A stretch of DNA of 64,000 nt from Diplosphaera chodatii. Taxonomy: Eukaryota; Chlorophyta; Trebouxiophyceae; Prasiolales; Stichococcaceae. Below, in pieces: positions 12,901 to 25,083 of the stretch. The notes beneath the pieces are model-generated. The model was not told the DNA's origin. It saw nothing but the letters and a program-made list of their open reading frames with translations, and did no database searches. The stretch is from contig JAALGY010000053.1 in the NCBI GenBank assembly GCA_032358165.1, positions 1,364,001-1,428,000 of the forward strand. Reading direction: 5' to 3'. Both the position numbers and the translations under genes were made by a program. Each line of letters begins with the position of its first letter. Within the stretch, counting starts at the first letter, position 1.

Positions 12901-13256
12901 GGCATGTGATGCCTGCAGATGCCCGGGCGTTGCATCGTGTCAATTAAAGTCCACTTCCAGCGCCACATCGTTTCCAGACGGTGGCAAAACCCTCCTGCCA
13001 GACTGCCATGCTGGCAACTGGCTGTTGCCTCACGGTGCATGAACTGACGTTGCGTGATTCTTCCTTGCAGATTACGACGCTGGTCAGCTACCTGTCGCAC
13101 AGCCAGGTGTGGGCCCTGCAGGACGGGGCCACGCTGCACATTGGGTCGCGCACCAACCGTGCCACCTTCCAGTTTGGCAGGGAGATGGAGGCAGTGCTGG
13201 ATGCCATGCCCGAGAGGCCGCCTTCCGCCCCAGTGCTGCGTGATGCAAGCAGTTGA
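9972..13256 (+). CDS. CCS1: Cytochrome c biogenesis protein CCS1 (ResB family), plastid
   Basis: Ten exons: 9972-10215, 10308-10597, 10696-10820, 10954-11095, 11379-11592, 11832-11987, 12153-12281, 12402-12574, 12760-12867, 13071-13256; 588 residues. Residues 1-80 are Ser/Arg/Ala-rich, like a chloroplast transit peptide. The protein has the ResB order: TM1 (LPLAIGEMFVIAGLSAVGTVIEQ region, about 145-165), TM2 (YFLGLMALLAASLAACT, about 200-217), TM3 (GVHASMLAIMGGVAWGG), a large lumenal domain, and a last TM near 525 (FAGMMITTLVSYLSH). CCS1 with CcsA forms the System II haem ligase that attaches haem to cytochromes f and c6 in the thylakoid lumen. Similarity runs over the full length. The start is inferred, since it is the ATG whose frame joins exon 2. 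Confidence 0.93.
12028..12050. repeat. CTG trinucleotide run in a CCS1 intron
   Basis: Seven or eight uninterrupted CTG units just after the exon 6 donor. Related GCA runs lie at about 46-70 (poly-Ala in mS38) and 20969-20990 (poly-Ser in the J-domain gene). A simple microsatellite. Confidence 0.8.
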
Positions 13257-13616
13257 ACGTTGTGAGACTGGATACCGCCCAACAGCCATCAGCAAATTGT
13301 ATCCATTCCGGTTGTACCTGTATTGTTGTGTGCAATCTGTCACCGTACAATGATCGGTTTTGAGGCAGCCTGCGTCCATCAAGCGTGTATGGGCACCAAC
13401 AATATCGTAGTTAAGGTTACGAATGATTGCTTCTTCTCGCCAGAACATGAGGCTATGGTATTCCAACGTTCTGATGGACCACAAAAGCATCGATCTGATC
13501 TGTGCCTGCAGCGCCTGCTGTTTGTCAACCTTCACGCAGACTGCTGCGGCATGTGTAGTACAAAAGAATGGCTGACCGGCCACGAACAGATGAGCGTCGA
13601 TCGCTGCCGCCGAGTC
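13257..13616. other. Intergenic, convergent 3' ends
   Basis: 360 nt between the CCS1 and MET1 stops. No coding signal seen. Confidence 0.4.
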
Positions 13617-15807
13617 TCACTTGTTGCCTCCAAAAATGCTCCTCAGTGCTCTGCAGCAGAGGGCAGGCGAGTCAGCCCATGCTGAGTGGCAACCAGGACC
13701 AGTGGCAGCTCAGTAAGCATGAGTCCACCAAGCTGATTGATGTTGGGCACGCGGGCGGACGTCATGTACGACCCACTTGAGGGCGCCCGAGTTGAAGACA
13801 GGCTCATCGTATTCGTCGATGAGCTTGGTGAAGCGCGTGTCCGACCGCAGCGCGTCCAGGTTCTTGTCCTCCCGCACCACCTGGGCGTGACCAGCAGAAC
13901 GCTGCGTTGCTGCTGCTGTTTGGCGTGCCGCTGGATGCAATGCATGCGCCCCCATGCTGCGGGGCGTGCCGGACGGCGCATACATGGATGTCACCGTGGC
14001 GCACAGCAGAAACAGGCAGAAGAGCCAACGTGAAACTGTTTCAGTGTGCAGCGGGCACCTTGTACTGGTCGAAGCCGGAGCGCAGCGCATCGGACAGCGC
14101 CTCCAGGCCGGGATCCACCTGCATCGGGATGCCCAAGCAGTGCATCAGATGCTGCAGCCCTTTAAACCGGGCCTAGCTGTCGGCTGCACGTCCTGGCCAC
14201 AAGCTCTAGTTGCAGGCTGGAGGAGAGAGCAGGGGCGCACCGAGCCCTCCGCCGCATAGCAGCAGGCGATGTTGTACTGCGTGACGCGGTAGATGTCGGT
14301 GATGCGGGAGAAGTTGTCGCCCACGTAGTTCTTGGGCTCCATCGCCAGCACATTCTCAAAGTCGATGAGCGCCTGCCGCATAGACAAGAGCTGCTGACAA
14401 CAGCTCATGAGGACACGCCCTGCTTGCGAGGCAGCACTCCAGGAACGGCTAGTGCAGTATGGCTCGGGGTAGAACGACGAGGAGGTGTCAGGGTCGCGCA
14501 CCCCCTCGATATCCTTGGCGTTGAACTTCTTGAGGGCGCCCTCGAACAGCTGCTCCCGCTCCTGCTCCTGCTGCTTGCGCCGCTCGTAGTTGCGCGCCTG
14601 CAGGAAACTCGTGGCTTTGGGGTGGCAGACATGTTATGCGTTGTCTGCTGTGCGCACAGTGCCAATGTGCTTGCATGGTACTGAAGTCACTGACATGTCC
14701 CTGCACCCGTTGACCCTAATGCACCAGTCGTGATGGCTGCTCAGCCTACAAATCATGGGCGGGCCAGTCAAGCAGCGCCACCTGCATCTCCTTGGTGCCC
14801 ATGCCGTAGTTGCCGCCAGCCTTCTCCATCTGGAACCGCTTCTGCGCCTCTGACACCTCCTCCTCCTGCGACGCAACCACGCAGATCTTTGTATAGGGTG
14901 CCACTGCAGGCGGAGCTGGCAATTTGGACGCAGCCTCCCAGCGCCATCTCAAGTTGTTGGTAATGTCAAGTAGCGAATTGAGTCTAGAATCCTCACTTGC
15001 AGATAGGTCAGTGTAGGCTGACTGTTAGATGGCACCGCACCTCAAAGATACTGAGGTCTCCATTGCGCTTGAGCAGCTTGAAGTAGAGGCCGCCGTTGCG
15101 TGTGCGGACGGCATACATCACCTGCCCAAAGTTCTTTGCCTCCCAAACATCTGAACCGAACGAGGCGCTGACCTCCAGCAGCTTGTCGCCGGGCTGTGAG
15201 CAGGTGGCAAATCTTGTTGAGCAGCAGAAGGGTACGCACCTCGTCAACAGCATGTGTTCGGCACAGATGCAACCTACAAAGGACTGCAGCACTTTCCAAG
15301 ATGTTCTTGTCAAGCTACAATGGTGTCACCTGCACTCTGTCATCTGTGTTGCCCATCCGGGCGTCGGACTTGAGCACATAGGCTGCGCCATCGTTGCCGC
15401 GGCCAAACCTGATGCCCATTGGCTTCTCAATGCTCACCTGTGTCAGTAAGGATCCACTTGCATGTGTGATATGCTGCTGCGCAGCATGACATGGTCCAAG
15501 ATGGCCTTCTGCTTTGCGCTAACACTGCGAAGGCTTAAACAGTCACCTCATAGGTCTCCCCCTCTGCTACCCCTGTGTCTGCCTGCACAGCCTCTGCAGC
15601 CGCGCGCATAGACACCAGCGATCGGCTGTGCGTTGCCGAATGCCGCTGCCACTGGGGCTGCCCTATCGCCTGCTCAGTCAAACAAGGAAGCCGTCCACAC
15701 AGAAGGCCAGCGCGTCTGGCAGTCTGCAAGGAGAAGTTCTGCACAGGCAAACATGCGCTGCAGAACGCACCTGCAGCATTTGTGCAGGCTTTGCGGGCTG
15801 TCTGCAT
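13617..15807 (-). CDS. MET1: MET1-like PDZ/TPR protein, thylakoid photosystem II assembly factor
   Basis: Nine exons: 15807-15547, 15437-15330, 15193-15041, 14865-14782, 14597-14502, 14372-14241, 14118-14059, 13880-13777, 13641-13617; 340 residues. Residues 1-65 look like a transit peptide. A PDZ-like domain follows ([18 protein letters not shown] through [16 protein letters not shown], about 85-170), then a Glu/Lys/Gln helix, then TPR repeats ([45 protein letters not shown]). The last exon codes only nine residues; its splice gives ALK-SIFGGNK-stop, matching the short conserved family end. Arabidopsis MET1/ZKT binds CP43 and CP47 loops at stroma lamellae during PSII assembly and repair. Domain order and length agree with it. 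Confidence 0.88.
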
Positions 15808-16999
15808 GCTGCAGAACTTCTGCTAGCATTGACCGTGCTGGGCCTGAAGCTGGCTGTCAACCTGCGGGAATGTCATGATGCATGTTGTGCGCTTCAACAG
15901 AGTTGCATATGCAGTGCATACATTCCACTGTGCGTTTCATGTATTCACAAACTTTGAACGTGACTATCAGTGATCGCGAGTGTCGACGTGCGTCAAGTAA
16001 TAAGCTAACCCATCACTGCGCACCTCCTGTGCGAGGGCAATCTGCAGGTGGACACCCGGCCACCATCGACTGTGGAGTTCATATCAGCACCACGATTGCT
16101 CTGCTTCTCTCTCGGGAGTTACAGCAAGGTCAACGAAATATGGGCTCCACCTAATGGCGATGCAAACGTGTATGTTGGGCCTCTGTGGCTGCGATCAGCT
16201 GCAGTTGCGATCTCTGTGCAAATGACACGTCACACTCAGCACAATAACCAGCGGCCAACTCCAGTCGCCATGTGCAACGCAGGATGTCCGGCGTGTGTGT
16301 CATCATCATCTGACCAGTGCAGATAGATGATGTGTCACAATGCGTCTTGCAGGTATGTGTTAGCCCGATCGGGTCTACCCACGCTCTGCATGCGGTACAT
16401 GGCACGAAGTCCCCATCCAACTTGGGTGTGCTGCTGCGGTCCGGCACAGCACATGTGCGGTACTAGCCCATTCTCCTTTGCTCCCAAGTCAGCATACTGG
16501 AAGATGCACCGTCGTGGCGTCAGCACAAGTAGCTTGAATGGCCCATCACATATATCTTGGCAGAGGCCCGTGCGCGTGGTTGCCCGCCCTCTGATCTCTG
16601 CATGAGCAGGAAACTTCAGCAGACACAGCAAGCTGTTGCCCGATGCGATACGCTATGTTGTCCACACCTCATCACATGTGCAAACACTCCATTTCGATCC
16701 CGGACACAGCATGCATGCGCATGATGTGTGAGAGTGGGTGTCCGAATGTAGTCGAGCACTGAAGGTTGCCCGAGGCAGGAGGGTCATATGATTCCTACAG
16801 CGCCGTCTAGATGTGGTCTTGATGGATGCTGGTATATTCCAGTAAGAGCAGCAGCTTCAGGCTGGCTGAAGCTGATGTCAGAGCACGAGGGTCGCTGACG
16901 TGATCGTCACCACGTCGGACGAGGCAAGGGACCACGAGCTTGACATTGGAGGTGGTACGTTCACAAGTGCACCCGCACAAGTCCGCATCCGACCGCAAC
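15808..16999. other. 1.2 kb divergent intergenic region
   Basis: Separates MET1 from the protease gene. Open frames exist on both strands (for example minus 16335-16631, plus 16327-16605), but none resembles a known protein or shows flanking exons. Probably promoters and 5' UTRs; a fast-evolving gene cannot be excluded. Confidence 0.35.
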
Positions 17000-19382
17000 A
17001 TGGCAAGGCTCCGTCTGGCTGTCACCTGCGTGCTGCTGCTGGCCGGCACGGCGTTCGGCAGGGTGCTGCCGACCCTGCAGCAGGACGATGTCCTACTGGG
17101 CCCCAGCCAGTTCGCCACCGTCATCACGCCGGACCCGCATTACGAAGAGCTCATGTGAGTGATGCACTAGTGTACGGTGCCGATGCTTTGGAGTGTCGTC
17201 TGTATACCGTGTTCTCGTGCGAGTGTGGAATTGGGATCGGACGAGGCGTGACAGCGCGCGCGGGTCTCTGAGACCCTGGGGGCGATCGGGCTCACTGCAT
17301 GACCATGTAGAGATTGTCTGTTCCGGCCGTGCACATGTTTGCCCAGTGTCTACCAGTGTGACAGCTTCCTCGTGTTGCTAGGGTCGAGCCCGGGGTTCAA
17401 ACTGTGCACCTGTGTGCCCCGCTGGGCTTATATGTGCAAGCGCGGTGTCTCAAAACCGTTTGCTGTGTTGCAATGCTGAGCATGGCGGCAGCATTCGTCC
17501 GACGCTCTGTGAGCAACTGGGCAGCCCGGACAAGCGTTCCTGACTTGCATGATGCCGTCCTTGCCACATGCCGCCGTGTCCGAGAGCTGACGCTGATCAT
17601 GCAGATTGACACCGCAGCCGCACACACTCCTGGGTGCGGACCAGCTGGCTGAGTCGTGGGACTGGTGAGTTCACTGCTGGTCCATGTCACATGAGTGCAT
17701 GGTGTCCACAGTTTGGCAGGGCGCATGCTGCTGCAGCGTAGTTGAGCATTGACAGTGGCACACCGCTCCATGAACTGCAGGCGCAACGTGAACGGCACAA
17801 ACTTCCTGTCGACGACACGCAACCAGCACATCCCGCAGGTGGGCTGGTCTCAGATTTGCAGCGCTTTATTCCTGGTGCAGAGCTTGGCCTTTCGAAGCTT
17901 CCGCTATGCAAGGCATTCCAGCAAGCTTTGTGTCACACCTCCTCACAGTACTGCGGCAGCTGCTGGGCCATGGGCGCGACCAGCTGCCTGGCGGACCGCA
18001 TCAACATCATGCGGGGCGGCGCCTGGCCCTCCGCATACCTGTCGGTGCAGCACGTCGTTGACTGCGGCGACGCGGGCTCCTGCCACGGCGGTGCGCTCCT
18101 GCAATGCTCAGCTTGTCCATACTCCTACAGCATCATCGCATCAGCCCAGCGCACCTGCCAGCATGAGCACAGGACACCTTGCACATCTAATGGACAAACC
18201 ATTTGTACATCACAGGGTGGGACAGCCTGGTGTATGTGTATGCCCACAAGGCTGGCATTCCAGACGAGGGGTGCAACAACTACCAGGCCATCGATCAGGA
18301 GTGCAACAATGAAAACCAGTGCTACACATGCACCCCTATGGGCGGCTGCAGCCCAGTCAAGGTGCGTTGTCGGCCGACAGTACCTGCTGTCACCTTTACG
18401 TCTCACGCCATTCAGAGCACCGACTTATGTGTGATTGCGCTTTGTAGAGCTCTGATGCACCATCTCATCAATATGCCAGACACAGCACGCTATGGCCATT
18501 ACCATGCACTCGAGGTGTCCTGCTGTGTATTGACACCGTGTTGGTGCCGCGCTGCAGACGTACAACAGGCTCATGGTGTCGGAGCACGGCCGCATCAAAG
18601 GCCGTGAGGCAATGATGGCCGAGATCCAGGCGCGGGGTCCCATTTCCTGCGGCATCGACGCCACCCTGAAACTGGACGGCTACGAAGGTGGGTGGGTGTC
18701 CTGGCGCTGCTGCTCTTTGACCTCACGCCCTGGTCGACCTGACCGTGGGTGGCACCCAGTACCCACTGACTGTGGTGTTGCTGTCTGGGAACAGGCGGCA
18801 TCTTCACGCAGAAGAAGGAGTATCCAACAATCAACCACATCGTGTCAGTGATCGGCTGGGGTGTGGAGGATGGCGTAGAGTACTGGTGAGTGCCGAAGTG
18901 TGCCTGTATGGGACGCTCTGGAGCTGTATGCTGTCCAGTGAGCACGGTGCAACTGATGGCAAGTCTGCAGCTGTCTGCGCTGCTGAGTAGCGGCGTGGCC
19001 TGGACAATGTCGCAGGATTGTGCGCAACTCTTGGGGCGAGCCATTCGGCGAGCAGGGCATCTTCAGGATTGTGACGTCTGCGTACAAGGATGCAGAAGGC
19101 AACGATGGGAACCTGTACAACCTGGCTCTTGAGCACTCGTGCGGTGCGCAACCATTGCAGGATCAACTGAGCCGAGGGCCCGACACAAATTTGCACACAG
19201 CATGGCACACCTTGCTTGCATCAGCTCTCCGTCTGCTGACTGATAGTGACTTTGCGAGCCTGCGCTCATGCTCCTGATAAGCAGTCTGTGCTGCTGCAGG
19301 CTGGGCTGTGCCGTCTGGCTTCATGAAGTACAACTCCGTCACTGGCAGCTATGCTGGCGATGTCAGCATCAATGTGGCTTGA
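17000..19382 (+). CDS. Cathepsin X/Z-type cysteine carboxypeptidase (papain family C1)
   Basis: Nine exons: 17000-17154, 17605-17664, 17781-17838, 17949-18090, 18216-18361, 18558-18687, 18795-18885, 19016-19143, 19300-19382; 330 residues. A clear signal peptide ([20 protein letters not shown]) is followed by a short pro-region, as expected for cathepsin X. The mature part starts near LAESWDWRN. Present are the nucleophile in YCGSCWA, the mini-loop RNQHIPQ whose HIP insert marks cathepsin X and gives carboxypeptidase action, the catalytic His in INHIVSV and the Asn in RNSWGEP. Cysteine-rich [17 protein letters not shown] also matches the subfamily. It probably acts in a lysosome-like vacuole or is secreted. 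Intron 1 is 450 nt, longer than most. Confidence 0.95.
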
Positions 19383-20166
19383 TCCACTTGTACGCAAACA
19401 GCCCCGTGACAAACATGCCCCGCCTCGTAACAGCAGCCAGTTAGGGAAGACCCAGAAGGGTACCTGCGGTGCAATAATTGGTATTGGCGGTGCGCTCTGC
19501 AGTGCGCTCTGCAGCACTGCGGTGGGGCGCTCTGCAGCTAGGCAACGACAGTTCCCAGGAGTTGCGGGCCCATTGGCTCGTGGGGACTTGCAGCATTGCA
19601 CTCGGTCTGTACTCGTGTGTGTCGTTTAGCCGTTTTGTACCGTATGGTTGTCGTCTTACCATCAGTATGCACACAATTGTTTACTCTCTTTGCAGAACAA
19701 ACAATTCTGTTGTTTGCCGCTGTAATTCGCGTAGCATTGCACATTGGTCAACGGCTGTGAAGCGTCAAGCTTGCACTTACAACACTACCTCCATACACCA
19801 CCCGCCTGCGCTAGGTTTCGACAACAAATGACAGTTGTCCTGTTGACATGCACATAACAGCAATCATCGTCTTTAGGGTACTACTTCGCACCCACCCTGC
19901 GGGGGGTCCTATTTCTCATGATTGCATACCCTACCATTCATCCAATTCCTGTTGCAGCTTCCGACCGACCTCAACAGCTAGCAGCGAGTATCATGTGAAA
20001 TGTTCTTTCCTCCTTACCATCTTATGTTGGTTGTGGCGTTTGGCAGCATCGTCGCCACTCCACGCTGTCTTCTCAGGACCTCGGGCAATCTCATGAGACA
20101 GCACCAGCTGGTTGTTGCTGTCATGTGACACGAGGCTCCGTATCATAGCAGACTAACATCAGTCAC
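19383..20166. other. Intergenic, tandem genes
   Basis: 784 nt. A 12-nt unit GTGCGCTCTGCA is repeated directly at 19490-19513. A TGTAA lies at 19721-19725, far for a poly(A) signal of the protease gene. Nothing else seen. Confidence 0.4.
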
Positions 20167-21574
20167 ATGCAGATGATGCTGCACAAACCTCCTGCTGCCG
20201 TGCTCCAGCCAGCCCTACTTAGGGGCCATTGCAAACCTTGTCAGCAGGCGCGGCACAGGTGTGTGCGCAATGTGGAGCAGAGGCTTGATGATGTCAAAGG
20301 CAAATGCAAGCGGACCGGCCTCATGCTCGGTTGCGTATTGTGTTCCACATGCAGTCTTGATGGATTCTAACCGATGCACAAATTTTGCACAGGCTGCATC
20401 ATCGGCAGCGGCAGGGGAACTCAGTTCATGTTGTGCGACAGCGTTGCGTGCGGTGTACAGCAGCAGCAGGCAGTCAGGACTATTACGGCGTGCTGGGCGT
20501 GCAGCGGGATGCGTCTGCTAAGGACATCAAGTCTGCCTTTCGTAAGAAAGCGCTGAAGCTGCACCCGGATGTCAACAAGGCGGTAAGCATGACAACCGCA
20601 CCGCTGGTGCACCCCATCCGGTGTGCAAGGCAATCCTCAGGAAGCGCTAGCTCGGCGTCTGAGCAAGCATCATCTCCAGCTGCGCAATCTGTCCATTGCC
20701 TGTGCAACAGCCGGATGCAAAGGACCAATTCATGGCAGCAAAGGAGGCTTTCCAGGTGCTATCTGATGCCGAGACGCGCGCCCGCTATGACCGACAGGTT
20801 GGAGCTCGCCTCAGATGCACTTGCGCACAAGCAGAGCACACGGCTGCTTGAATAGTGTGACACTGATCTAGGTGCTCTCTTGAGCATGGCGGTGAAAGTT
20901 GCAGGCTAGAGGGTCAGGGGGCTTTGATTGGGGCAACCCCTTTGGCAGCGCCGGCTTCAGCGGCGGCAGCAGCAGCAGCAGCAGCAAGGGCAGCGGGTCC
21001 CAGCGCAAGGGGCAGCCAGAAGAGGAGTTCTACGGGCTGAGCGCATTCTTTAATGACGTTGAGCGGGAGTGGAAGGAGCGGCGGCGGCGGCGGCAGAAGG
21101 AGCCCGCATCCCTTTGGGAGGAACTCGCCGACATCGGCGAGGAGTTCGTGAGCATCGCCCGCAGCCAACTGCACCTGTCGTTGCGCTATGTTCCAGCGCC
21201 GCTGCGGGAACAGTGTGGTGCAGCAACTCACCTCGGCTGCAGTCCGCACCTGCTCGCTGGTGTCACATTTCAGGATGTTCTCTTCCGCTTATGCGCAGGT
21301 TGAGTTCTTAGAAAGAGAGCTGGGCCTGCCTTCCTACGAGGCCGAGGCACAGGCCGCCAGCAGCAACAGCGACAGCCGCAACGCAGCAGCGAAGCAGGCG
21401 GCGGCCAGCGCAGCGCAGCGTGCCGACAGCGGCGCGCAGGCAGCAGCCCGGCGGGCGGCAGACGGTGCCGCCAAGGCGAAGCAGGACGCCGAGGCCAGGG
21501 CCAAGGCAGTCAGTGATGACGTGGAGGCCATGCTTGCTGAGCTCAAACGCAAGCAGACGAACAGGAAAGAGTGA
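20167..21574 (+). CDS. J-domain (DnaJ/Hsp40) protein, probably plastid
   Basis: Exons 20167-20258, 20474-20582, 20711-20797, 20905-21147, 21299-21574; 268 residues. A short basic leader is followed by a J-domain almost at the N-terminus: [20 protein letters not shown], helix II/III with the HPD motif ([10 protein letters not shown]), then [21 protein letters not shown]. Next come a Gly/Ser-rich linker with a Ser run, an acidic/Arg-rich segment ([19 protein letters not shown]) and an Ala/Lys-rich C-terminal coiled coil. No cysteine zinc finger, so it is a type III J-protein. HPD stimulates Hsp70 ATPase. Exon 1 is the least certain; it was chosen because its phase and leader fit. The partner Hsp70 and location are inferred. 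Confidence 0.8.
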
Positions 21575-22219
21575 GACATCATGTACTGGCATGCCTGGGT
21601 ACACTTGCCTGCAGTAGGCAACTTGCGTCTGCTGGCGCCAGGTTTATTGGGTACTGCAGTTCATCACTCCGAGCGTAGTGCACTTGATTATGTGCTAGTC
21701 GATTTTTTGCAGAGAGGAACAGCACCTGTTCATATGCATGGACAGCATAGCACACGGTATTCATAACCGTTCACGTGCATTGGGCTGCACGTGCCATCCC
21801 GTAATGGTGACCAAGCACCCTGCAACATTTGCGCAGCACAAAATGTGCTTTGATATAACCCGCTGCCTTCGGCTCAGAACTGTAGAGAGCCTGTCAACTT
21901 GAGTTGTGCATATACTTGAGGCGTGACCTGCAGGCTAACAAGAGCACTTACCACCTGCTTGAAATTTTTCCATCCTTTGCCCAAGCGAGGCTCTCTGTGT
22001 TCAGCGACTCAACTGTCAGTCCTGCGTCACGGCATTAAGAGTATCCAGAGCTTCTCATAGCCAAGCAGCTGGCATCGTAGCTGGCCGTCGTTCAGCGAGC
22101 CAGCATTGGAGGCTTGAGAAGCGGCACCGCCACCTGCCACAGCTGAACGGCCACAGTCGGCACGCCAGGAGCCACAACGGAGCCTTTTGACATTGGGCGC
22201 AGCAGGGCAACCCTCCGTC
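21575..22219. other. Intergenic, tandem genes
   Basis: 645 nt. Short AT-richer stretches near 21830-21980; no gene recognised. Confidence 0.4.
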
Positions 22220-24376
22220 ATGGAGGGCATGTCGGGCCACAAGCATGATGACTTTGCGCCGCACGGCGCTTTCTTGGGACATGCTGTGCCGGTAAGAGAT
22301 GCGAATCTGAGGTGTCTAGCCAATATGCGAGCTGTTGTGACGCCCGTGATGTATGGTCCGATCCAGTGCCTGTGCGTTGTCGCAGGGAAGCTTCTTCATC
22401 ATCTGGTCCAGCTGGTGGCTGTTCTCATGCATGCGGGAACACATCCTATCCACCCCGGCCAGACCATACCGCTCAAAGTGCGTCTACAGTCGGCACAGCT
22501 TGCTGAGACCAAATAGAACCAGCCTTGCAAGTGTCCACCAGGACAGTTGTGGTGTTCAAACACCAGTTGGTGGTCTGCTGCAGGGCCTGGTTTGAGTTGT
22601 CGCTGCTCCCCGGCGTGCCACTGGAGCCATACCTGAAGATCTTCTTCACCTTTGTTGGCATCTTCGGCGAGCTGTGGGTCGGCCAGAAAACCTTCACGTA
22701 AGTTGTCATCCTTTTGCTGCTTGTAAGGGACGGCGCTTCACTGATGATGCACAACACCTCATCTGACCGCACAGCCAGCGGGGTCAAGCCAGCGGGGTCA
22801 GGAGCATGCCATTCTGCAGTGCTTCTGACATGGCTGAGGCTGAGGCTACACGTTCACTGCATGTGCAGGTACATGTTCGACCCGGATGGCACCTTCAACG
22901 ACAACCACATCAACAACTGGCAGCATGCTGCCATGTATTTCGGATACATGGTGGCTGGCATCGTGGATGTTGCGGCCCACTTCTCGGACTTGCCTGCAGA
23001 CAGCGGCCAGGTACAGCCTTCTGCATGTGCAAGCTAAATGTTGCCAGCATGTCTCCCGTCATGCTTGGGCCCCTCTTACTATGCACACATCTGTGCATGC
23101 TGAGCTGAAGGTGATCACATGTTGCAGGCTGCACTGGCTGTGGCGTTTGTTGTGGAGGGCCTGCTGCTGGGCTTCCACCTCAAGGGGTCCCCCCTCGAGG
23201 TGAGCCAACTGGATCATGACATGCATGTGCTGCATCAAGCCGCTGTGGATGTGTTGCCTGCTGTTGATGTGATACCGCAGCCTCATGCGGAGATGTGTGC
23301 GACGGTCAGTCAGCACTGCTGTGCTGACCCTTGTCGCAGGTGCTGGTGCACAAGATCCTGGTGATCACCATCGCAGCCAGCGCGGCGGTCATGCTGGCGG
23401 AGATGCGGTACAAGGACAACGTGCTGCTGACCGTCGCGCGCGCGCTGCTGGTTGGCCTCCAGGGCATCTGGTTCATCCAGATCGGCTACATCATGTTCCG
23501 CCGTGCGTGCTGCGGGTTCAAGCATGCATGCGTTGCGGCCGCCCAGACATAATAAGCATGTGCTGAGCATGTCAGGGCCTTGTTCCAGTTGAGTATGGTC
23601 GTCAGCCTGGAAGGTGCAATGCAGCGCCAATCGTCACAGCCAGGTCCCCTCGGTGCTGGTGCAGACCTGCCGCAGTGGGACCCACACTCGATGAAGGGCA
23701 CCATGATGGCGCCGGCGCTGTACTGCCTGGACATCATGCTCCTCACCCTGGGCGCCCTCGCCAGTGCGTCTTGCAGGCCCCTGCCCTGTAGCGCCCCAAA
23801 CCCTGCCTCTTGCCACATCAGCCTTGTCCCTGTTGCTGCAGACGGCCTTGCAGCCCGACACGTTCCTCGGCTTGCCTCATCCTATCGCCTCCCTGTGTCA
23901 GCTCAGAGAGAAAGGCTTTGGGAGAATTGCGCGCTTGGTGCCGTGCAGTGTACATGGTGCTGCGGGTGGTGCTGGTGCGGCTGCACGGCGGCGCCCTGCA
24001 CGCCCACCAGCCGCTGCGCCAGACGGACGAGGAGTGGTCGTTGCCGGTGGACGGGGAGTCCGCCCAGCCAGGTAAAGCATTTGTGACCAGTTTTGGAGAT
24101 GTCTCCATGGCAAGTTGTCACTGTAGCTGCAGCCGCACAGCTGTCAGCACCCGATGCTAGTGTGCTGGTTGCAAGCGCAGCCGAGACAGCCACCCCTGGA
24201 GGCCTACCCACGAGAAACACAGCGCGTATCTCAACGACCATGCAGGCACTCTCAAACTGGATGGTCTGCCCAGCGGCAGCCTCAACGGCCGCACCGGACG
24301 CGGTGCTGCGCGGCAGAATGGTGCAGTGGCGAGCCAGTGGTCACCCGCCAAGAGCGTACAGCTGGCTGATCTGTGA
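22220..24376 (+). CDS. TMEM45/DUF716 family multi-pass membrane protein
   Basis: Nine exons: 22220-22291, 22386-22477, 22584-22697, 22869-23010, 23128-23199, 23340-23502, 23644-23763, 23949-24071, 24186-24376; about 362 residues. It has the DUF716 layout: GHAVPGSFFIIWSSWWL at the N-terminus, then about six further hydrophobic spans, with NNWQHAAMYFGYMVAGIVD, LAVAFVVEGLLLGFHLKG and KGTMMAPALYCLDIMLLTLG as recognisable segments. The C-terminal 85 residues are hydrophilic (HAHQPLRQTDEEWSLP onward) and poorly conserved. No biochemical role is established for the family; some plant members respond to virus or stress. The acceptor of the last exon is tentative. Confidence 0.82.
22774..22800. repeat. 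Direct repeat in an intron
   Basis: GCCAGCGGGGTCA occurs twice in tandem, inside the third intron of the TMEM45-like gene. No function apparent. Confidence 0.7.
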
Positions 24377-25083
24377 CGGGAGCCCGCGTATAAGGCACCA
24401 TCTTGCTGAACGGAGGTTGTGGTTGTGGTTGCTTATTGTCTGTAGCAGCACTTCCAGATTCTTGGTACCCTGGAACTCTCGTGCACTTTGGGCCTGCCAA
24501 ACGTAACCTGCAGCAACACTCATCAGAACAGGAGGGTAGCCAACCTGCTAGTGGCACAGAAGCATTCATATTCTACGGGATGTACATGCACAACTGTGGT
24601 GGTTGACGTTGGAACAAGACGAGGTACTGATTTTGACAGATATCATTAACGACAATTCGCTGCCCTGTGGTATCGATATATATCTCAAACCGGCTATCAA
24701 AAATAGAGGCGACCCCACAGTCAATGGTGCCTCTGCTGCACGACTGGAAAGAATCATTCGGCCGACATGATGAATGATGGGCGGAGCGGGCATGCAGTGT
24801 CCCCAGACTCTCTAGCGGCCCTATGGAGTGCCCTGCCTACACACCCACAAGTGGCGGTCTACACAACAAATGGCTGGCGATGCGGTGGAGTCACAAGCAT
24901 CGCGGCTGCCGCTGGGTGCAGCCGCACAGCAAAGGGGGCGAAACTACACTAATGTCTACAGACTTCCCACCCCGTGCAATGCAACCCCTCAAGGCAAGAC
25001 ACGGCCGGGGGCTGCTGGTCTTACAATCGTATTCCATGGTGCGGCCAGCGCAGAATGGTGCGCTGCAGCACCCGCAGCGCTAC
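24377..25083. other. Intergenic, convergent 3' ends
   Basis: 707 nt between the membrane-protein stop and the cyclase stop. A minus-strand TGTAA (25025-25021) sits 59 nt past the cyclase stop and may be its poly(A) signal. Confidence 0.45.
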
